This document shows, one piece after another, positions 59,800 through 64,000 of a DNA stretch of 64,000 nucleotides. Each line of letters begins with the position of its first letter. Within the stretch, counting starts at the first letter, position 1. The translations under genes and the position numbers were made by a program. The notes beneath the pieces were generated by a model. That model searched no databases, was not told where the DNA came from, and worked only from the letters and a program-made list of their open reading frames with translations. Source of the DNA: an uncultured Chitinophagaceae bacterium (GTDB lineage: Bacteria > Bacteroidota > Bacteroidia > Chitinophagales > Chitinophagaceae); contig CALGAP010000010.1 in NCBI GenBank assembly GCA_937958995.1, positions 124,001 through 188,000 of the forward strand, read 5' to 3'.

Positions 59800-60975
59800 A
59801 TGAAGTATTTCTCACACCTTAGAACTGCGGTTCAGCTCACCGATGAATATGGTGGTCAAAAGCCATTCGCTGATTTTGCGCGGGAATTTTTTCGCGCAAA
59901 CAAGAAGTACGGTTCCACAGACAGGAAACAAATTCTTCAGCTTTGTTATGCAGGGTTCAGGATGGGGCATGCAATGCCCAGGGCCAGAACAGAAGAGAGA
60001 ATACTGGCGGGATTATTTCTCGTATCTACCCAACCCAATGTTTTGCTTGAGCATTTAACACCCGAATGGTATGAAAAGTTGAATCTGAATATTGATGAAA
60101 AGGTTTCAGTAATCAACAATAAGTTATCACTCGAAAAAATATTTCCCTGGAAAGAATTGCTGAGTGATGGCATCAATCACGATGCATTTTGCCGTTCCTT
60201 CTTGGTGCAGCCCGATCTTTTCATCCGCATACGTCCGGGTAAAGAAGAATGGGTGAGGGGCAGACTGAAAGAAGAGGGCATAGTGAGTAATGAAGTAAGT
60301 GATCATTGCCTGGCATTACCCAATGCATCCAAACTTACTGAAGTGCTGGAGCCCGACAGGGAAGTGGTGGTACAGGATCTCAGCTCGCAACGCGTGGGCG
60401 CTTTTATTCAACGCGCTGCCGAGCATCTCGACATTAGTACGGTCTGGGATTGCTGCGCCGGCAGCGGCGGCAAGTCCATCATGGCTTTCGACCTGCTTGA
60501 TCATATCCATCTTACTGTATCGGATATACGCGAATCAATTCTCGATAATCTTGAGAAACGCTTCTTTAATGCTGGCATAAAAAGTTTTACCGCCTTCACG
60601 GCCGATATATCCTCGCCGCGATTTAAACCTGTGGATTATCTTTCTCCCAAAACAAAATTCGATCTCATCATTGCCGATGTGCCCTGTACGGGGTCGGGCA
60701 CCTGGGGCAGGAGCCCTGAGTTTATTGCACAATTCGACACTACGCAAATTGAAAAATTCAGTGAGCGGCAGAAACATATTGTTGAAAATGCGGCGAAGCT
60801 CTTGTTGCCACAAGGTGCGTTTCTCTATGTAACCTGTTCGGTGTTTAAAAAGGAAAATGAGGAAGTAGCGAATCATATCGAAAAAAATATCGGGCTGAAA
60901 CTGCAGCACATGGAATTGTTGAAAGGATATGAGCAGAAGGCTGATACTTTGTTTGCCGCATTATTTACTGCCTGA
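59800..60975 (+). CDS. RsmB/NOP2-family RNA m5C methyltransferase
   Basis: This 391-residue SAM-dependent methyltransferase has the C-terminal catalytic domain (about 165-391): the SAM loop VWDCCAGSGGKSIMAFD, the second motif DIIAD-like DLIIADVPCTGSGTWGRSPE with the Cys of PCTGSG, and the catalytic TCSVFKKENEEV. The N-terminal part (about 1-150) is helical and RNA-binding. The likely product is 5-methylcytosine in rRNA or tRNA. ATG 59800 is chosen because the upstream in-frame ATG at 59767 precedes the likely TTAATTTG promoter-like sequence at 59785. Its 3' end overlaps the convergent subtilase gene by 11 bp. Confidence 0.9.
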   Translation: MKYFSHLRTAVQLTDEYGGQKPFADFAREFFRANKKYGSTDRKQILQLCYAGFRMGHAMPRARTEERILAGLFLVSTQPNVLLEHLTPEWYEKLNLNIDEKVSVINNKLSLEKIFPWKELLSDGINHDAFCRSFLVQPDLFIRIRPGKEEWVRGRLKEEGIVSNEVSDHCLALPNASKLTEVLEPDREVVVQDLSSQRVGAFIQRAAEHLDISTVWDCCAGSGGKSIMAFDLLDHIHLTVSDIRESILDNLEKRFFNAGIKSFTAFTADISSPRFKPVDYLSPKTKFDLIIADVPCTGSGTWGRSPEFIAQFDTTQIEKFSERQKHIVENAAKLLLPQGAFLYVTCSVFKKENEEVANHIEKNIGLKLQHMELLKGYEQKADTLFAALFTA

Positions 60976-62653
60976 TGAGGGGAATTGTCTCCCGCGTCTT
61001 ACCATCAGCATATCTTACATAATACAGTCCGCGCGCCCAGGCATGTTTGTTTGAGAAATGAATAAAATACAACTGGCCTGAAGTCACCTCCAAAGTCTTG
61101 CTTTCGATAATTCTTCCCATCATATCAATTAACTGCAGACTACCCTTGCCGGTGTTGGGCGCTTTTATCACTACTTTGAAATCGCCGGGAGAAGGATTGG
61201 GGTAAGCTTTTATCCATTTATTGCCGGGAATGCTGTTTTGTCCACGTCTTTCGCGCTCTTCAAAAAGCAGTTGATAAGCGAGCTCAAAATTGGGAATGCC
61301 ATAACCCATTCTTTCATTGGGTGCGTCTGCTAAATCGGATGCGCGCTGTACGTAGTCTATAATTTCCATATTGGTGAACTCGGGAAATGCCTGCCAGAGA
61401 CAAGCAATCAGTCCGGCCATGTTTGGGCACGCATACGAAGTGCCATTGCCTGCAGCTGCATTACCCAGTGCATTGGCGAATACCGTGCCTTGTGCCACCG
61501 ACACTACATTGGGTTTGACGCGGCCGGCGCTGTTAGGTCCCCAACTACCGGATAAATACAAATTTCCAAAGCCATCTGTCCCGCCGACGGCCAGTACGCT
61601 GTCGCCATCTGCAGGACATCCCACAAACCGCATATCACTCATCTGCATGCCATTATTGCCCGCGCTGTTCACTACTATCATGCCTTTTCTTGCGGCCATA
61701 TTGGCAGCGCGCGTTATCAATGTAGTCTTGCCATCGCGCTCTGCGTACGAATGATCATCTGCAGGGTCATCGAAATCAATGTAACCGAGCGATGAGGAAA
61801 TGATATCTGCGCCGGCACTGTCAGCAAATTCCGCGGCAGTGGCCCAGTTCACTTCTTCCTGCAGCGTTTCGGAAAAAGCATCTTCTGTTCGCAACAACCA
61901 ATAACTGGCATGCGGTGCGCTGCCCACAATTACACCTGGCCTGTTGGCGGCCATTATAGACAAACAGTTGGCGCCGTGAAAATGATCTTCGTTCACGCTG
62001 GCGTTATTTTCCACAAAATCCCATTCACCCAGTATGCGTCCGTCCAGTCTCACACTGTCAAAAGCGGGATTGGTTTTATATGCATTGAAGCCTGCATCCA
62101 AAACGGCGATGCTGATGCCTCGGCCTGTAAAACCCAGGTCGTGCAGGTATTCGCCTTTGTGCAAATGAATCTGGTTATAGGTATTGCCGTAACTGATCGT
62201 GTTGGTTTCGTCGGTTTGCTGCACGCGGCCCTCGGGCAGCAGCTCCCAGCCCTTTGTACGCTTGTCTGTTCTGCGCCTTGCCATGGGAGCCTGAGAGACT
62301 AGCCTTACAGATTTTACAAAAGGAAAATTTTTGATGCGCTCCACTGCCCAGCCATCGTCAGTAGATATCAGTGCCTGGTTCAGCCACTTGGAGGTATGCA
62401 CAAGTTGCACCGATGCAAACTGCCTGACGCTGTCGAGATATGCTTTTGACACAGGAAGATCGGTGGAATCGATGGGAAGTTTTTGTCTAATCCTTCTTTC
62501 AATTGCCCTGGCCGATAAATAGGTGCTCGGATTGGAAAGAGTATGTGCAGTGCCTTTCTTGTCAATAAACGATACAATATATTTTTTGTGCTGAGCCCTG
62601 GCCCACACATTCAGGAGCAGGAGAATAATAACAAGCGTAAATATTTTTTTCAT
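60965..62653 (-). CDS. Subtilisin-like S8 serine protease with T9SS sorting domain
   Basis: The 562-residue secreted protease has a signal peptide (MKKIFTLVIILLLLNVWARA), then a propeptide region with KYIVSFIDKKGT, then the S8 domain. Its triad is Asp in ISIAVLDAGFN, His in DHFHGANCLSI and Ser in GNGTSYACPNMAGL, and the oxyanion Asn lies in NSAGNNG. The last roughly 75 residues (AYPNPSPGDFKV, LQLIDMMGRIIES, ARGLYYVRY) form a type A T9SS C-terminal domain. The start codon overlaps the stop of the upstream lipoprotein gene by one base, so the two are translationally coupled. Confidence 0.93.
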   Translation of the reverse strand: MKKIFTLVIILLLLNVWARAQHKKYIVSFIDKKGTAHTLSNPSTYLSARAIERRIRQKLPIDSTDLPVSKAYLDSVRQFASVQLVHTSKWLNQALISTDDGWAVERIKNFPFVKSVRLVSQAPMARRRTDKRTKGWELLPEGRVQQTDETNTISYGNTYNQIHLHKGEYLHDLGFTGRGISIAVLDAGFNAYKTNPAFDSVRLDGRILGEWDFVENNASVNEDHFHGANCLSIMAANRPGVIVGSAPHASYWLLRTEDAFSETLQEEVNWATAAEFADSAGADIISSSLGYIDFDDPADDHSYAERDGKTTLITRAANMAARKGMIVVNSAGNNGMQMSDMRFVGCPADGDSVLAVGGTDGFGNLYLSGSWGPNSAGRVKPNVVSVAQGTVFANALGNAAAGNGTSYACPNMAGLIACLWQAFPEFTNMEIIDYVQRASDLADAPNERMGYGIPNFELAYQLLFEERERRGQNSIPGNKWIKAYPNPSPGDFKVVIKAPNTGKGSLQLIDMMGRIIESKTLEVTSGQLYFIHFSNKHAWARGLYYVRYADGKTRETIPLIRQ

Positions 62654-63408
62654 CAATTGTGATCGATGATGGTCATCCTGATACCAAAGCCCTGCCAGTA
62701 ATCGGGGTTGCTGCCGATGGCCGGCTGGTGTTCCCACATGAGCACTTCTTTGTAGATGAGACCAATGCCTTTGGCATATTTTTCTATCCAGAGGGTTTTT
62801 GAATCGAATATGGATGTGTAGTCTTCTTCATCAATCTGGTGCACGGTCACTGTGTTGGTGTAATCCTTGTTATTGATGTTCTCCACGGCACCCAGGTCTT
62901 TGTAGGTATAGTCCCAGAACTGTATGCCCGCGTCACTGGTTATACCATAGAACTGTTCAAAGGGGTGATCGGGAAGATGCGCATTACCATGCCAGCTGTT
63001 ACCTTCTACAATAGGATCGACCAGCTTTATATACCGAAGCGTATTTTCAATTACCTCAATTTTTCCCTTGGCAGGAATAACATAGTAGGTTAACCGCTGA
63101 TCCCATTCCTCTTCGTTGGTGCTGCCTACGGAACGCAGGTAGCGGAGAATGCGCCAACCTTCGCGGCCCAATGCATCCGTTATGGGAGCATCCACTACGT
63201 CTTTCGCCTCATAAGAAATAACGGTATCTCTTTGCCCGTAATCGATGAATACGGTAGAATCGAGCAGGTAACGAATATACTTGCCCGGCTCCAGTTTTAT
63301 AAAGTAGTCAGTAAGCGGCTCGCTCGAGAAAGTATCAGTCTTGCTGCACCCTGTAACACAAATGATCAACGCAGTCAGTATGATCAGAGGGGCATTAACG
63401 GTTTTCAT
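62653..63408 (-). CDS. Lipoprotein of unknown function, coupled to the T9SS subtilase
   Basis: This 251-residue lipoprotein has a lipobox VTGCSK with Cys at about residue 21. The body is beta-rich with many aromatic residues (GKYIRYLLDSTVFIDYGQ, EEWDQRLTYYVIPAKGK, AKGIGLIYKEVLMWEHQP). The G-I-G-L-I-Y-K-E element near the C terminus is common to Bacteroidota lipoproteins of unknown role. The ATG at 63408 is preferred over an upstream TTG. Its stop (TGA) overlaps the ATG of the subtilase gene, so the pair is probably one operon and the lipoprotein could be a partner. Confidence 0.75.
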   Translation of the reverse strand: MKTVNAPLIILTALIICVTGCSKTDTFSSEPLTDYFIKLEPGKYIRYLLDSTVFIDYGQRDTVISYEAKDVVDAPITDALGREGWRILRYLRSVGSTNEEEWDQRLTYYVIPAKGKIEVIENTLRYIKLVDPIVEGNSWHGNAHLPDHPFEQFYGITSDAGIQFWDYTYKDLGAVENINNKDYTNTVTVHQIDEEDYTSIFDSKTLWIEKYAKGIGLIYKEVLMWEHQPAIGSNPDYWQGFGIRMTIIDHN

Positions 63409-63510
63409 CTGGAGTGTATATTTTTTCAATAGTCCACCTTGCCAAAGCCAGGTTTCACAGGCATTGAAACGTCGTATATGGTTTTTTTATTGCCTGAAAT
63501 TCAGGGCTAT

Positions 63511-64000
63511 TTATCCCCTTTGGATGATACCGCCGCCCACTACATCGTTGCCTTCATAAAACACAGCGCTCTGGCCGGGAGCCACCCCCTTGGCTTCCTG
63601 GAAAAACCGTACATCCACCCCGTTTTCGCTGTTGTACAGGTGCGAAAGCGTGCCCTTATCCTTATAGCGGATCTTGGTAATCACCTCCATACCGTCAGTA
63701 ATACCCTCGTACTTGATCCAGTTTAACTTGCTGACCTTCATATCGTAGCGGTTCAGGTCTTCTTCATCGCCCAGCATCACGGTATTGGTTTCGGGGAAAA
63801 TATTGGTCACATACACCGGCTTACCAAAGGTGATATCCAGTCCCTTACGCTGGCCGATGGTATAAAACGGATAGCCCTTGTGCTTGCCCAGCACCTTGCC
63901 GGTCTTGTCAATGAAATTGCCCCCGTTCACTTTTTCTTCCAATCCTTCCACCCGCCGCTTCAGGAAACCGCGGTAGTCGTTGTCGGGAACAAAACAGATT
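63511..64000 (-). CDS. mnmA: tRNA-specific 2-thiouridylase MnmA, C-terminal part
   Basis: The reading frame is open to the window end, so the N-terminal PP-loop ATPase domain lies beyond it. The visible 162 residues begin at ICFVPDNDYRGFLKRRV, which contains the second catalytic Cys (CFVP), and continue with GYPFYTIGQRKGLDI and the C-terminal beta-barrel VRFFQEAKGVAPGQSAVFYEGNDVVGGGII. MnmA adds sulfur to U34 of Lys, Glu and Gln tRNAs, with sulfur from IscS/TusE-type donors. Confidence 0.96.
   Translation of the reverse strand, partial: ICFVPDNDYRGFLKRRVEGLEEKVNGGNFIDKTGKVLGKHKGYPFYTIGQRKGLDITFGKPVYVTNIFPETNTVMLGDEEDLNRYDMKVSKLNWIKYEGITDGMEVITKIRYKDKGTLSHLYNSENGVDVRFFQEAKGVAPGQSAVFYEGNDVVGGGIIQRG

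Overview
The window is an ordinary-density chromosomal segment of a Bacteroidota bacterium, most likely order Chitinophagales (family Chitinophagaceae or a close relative). The grounds are type IX secretion (T9SS) C-terminal sorting domains on three proteins, a SusC-like/TonB receptor with an N-terminal carboxypeptidase-regulatory-like domain, promoters of the Bacteroidetes TTTG/TAnnTTTG type, A-rich translation starts without Shine-Dalgarno sequences, and characteristic neighbour pairs (efp-accB-accC, ddl-PASTA protein, acyl-CoA reductase next to a ferredoxin, ftsK-lolA). I see no insertion sequence, prophage, CRISPR array, rRNA or plasmid function.

Layout. 1-4265: end of a BlaR1-like M56 membrane peptidase, EF-P, then accB-accC of acetyl-CoA carboxylase. 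4284-10190: ispH, a cytoplasmic GH13 amylase, a DegP/HtrA protease, a LuxC-type acyl-CoA reductase and a dicluster ferredoxin. 10441-13805: ddl, PASTA protein, rhodanese and a secreted DUF6807 protein. 13886-17975: a TonB receptor behind a TPP riboswitch (probable thiamin importer) and two tandem GIN/DUF2807 proteins. 18012-20376: initiator tRNA-Met, then era and der. 20599-25267: two paralogous giant T9SS cargo proteins. 25268-30000: hisGDCB on the minus strand behind a classical histidine attenuator with a 17-residue leader peptide containing His-His-His. 30244-35700: GH16 glucanase, S9D-like peptidase, alpha/beta hydrolase, acylphosphatase and a DUF1080 protein. 35814-42467: two ECF sigma factors (one with an anti-sigma factor and a DUF4097 protein), a DoxX-like protein, a TlpA-like thioredoxin, threonine dehydrogenase and kdsA. 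42691-50867: glutaryl-CoA dehydrogenase, aroK, DUF423, a sensor kinase, ftsK, lolA and ubiX. 50907-64000: thioredoxin lipoprotein, a secreted unknown, an alpha-oxoamine synthase (sphingolipid or sulfonolipid type), a PafA-type phosphatase, an M16 protease, a PAP2 phosphatase, an RsmB-like methyltransferase, a T9SS subtilase with a lipoprotein partner, and the 3' part of mnmA.

How it fits together. The genes are mainly housekeeping: fatty-acid synthesis, isoprenoids, cell wall, LPS (KdsA), histidine, ribosome assembly and chromosome segregation. To these is added a Bacteroidota envelope and secretion layer. The most informative non-coding items are the his attenuator, the TPP riboswitch, divergent promoters for tRNA-fMet and era, and a set of large nested palindromes that fill several intergenic gaps. 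Starts were placed by signal peptides, family length and proximity of the -7 box. Function calls rest on motif recognition alone, with no database search.
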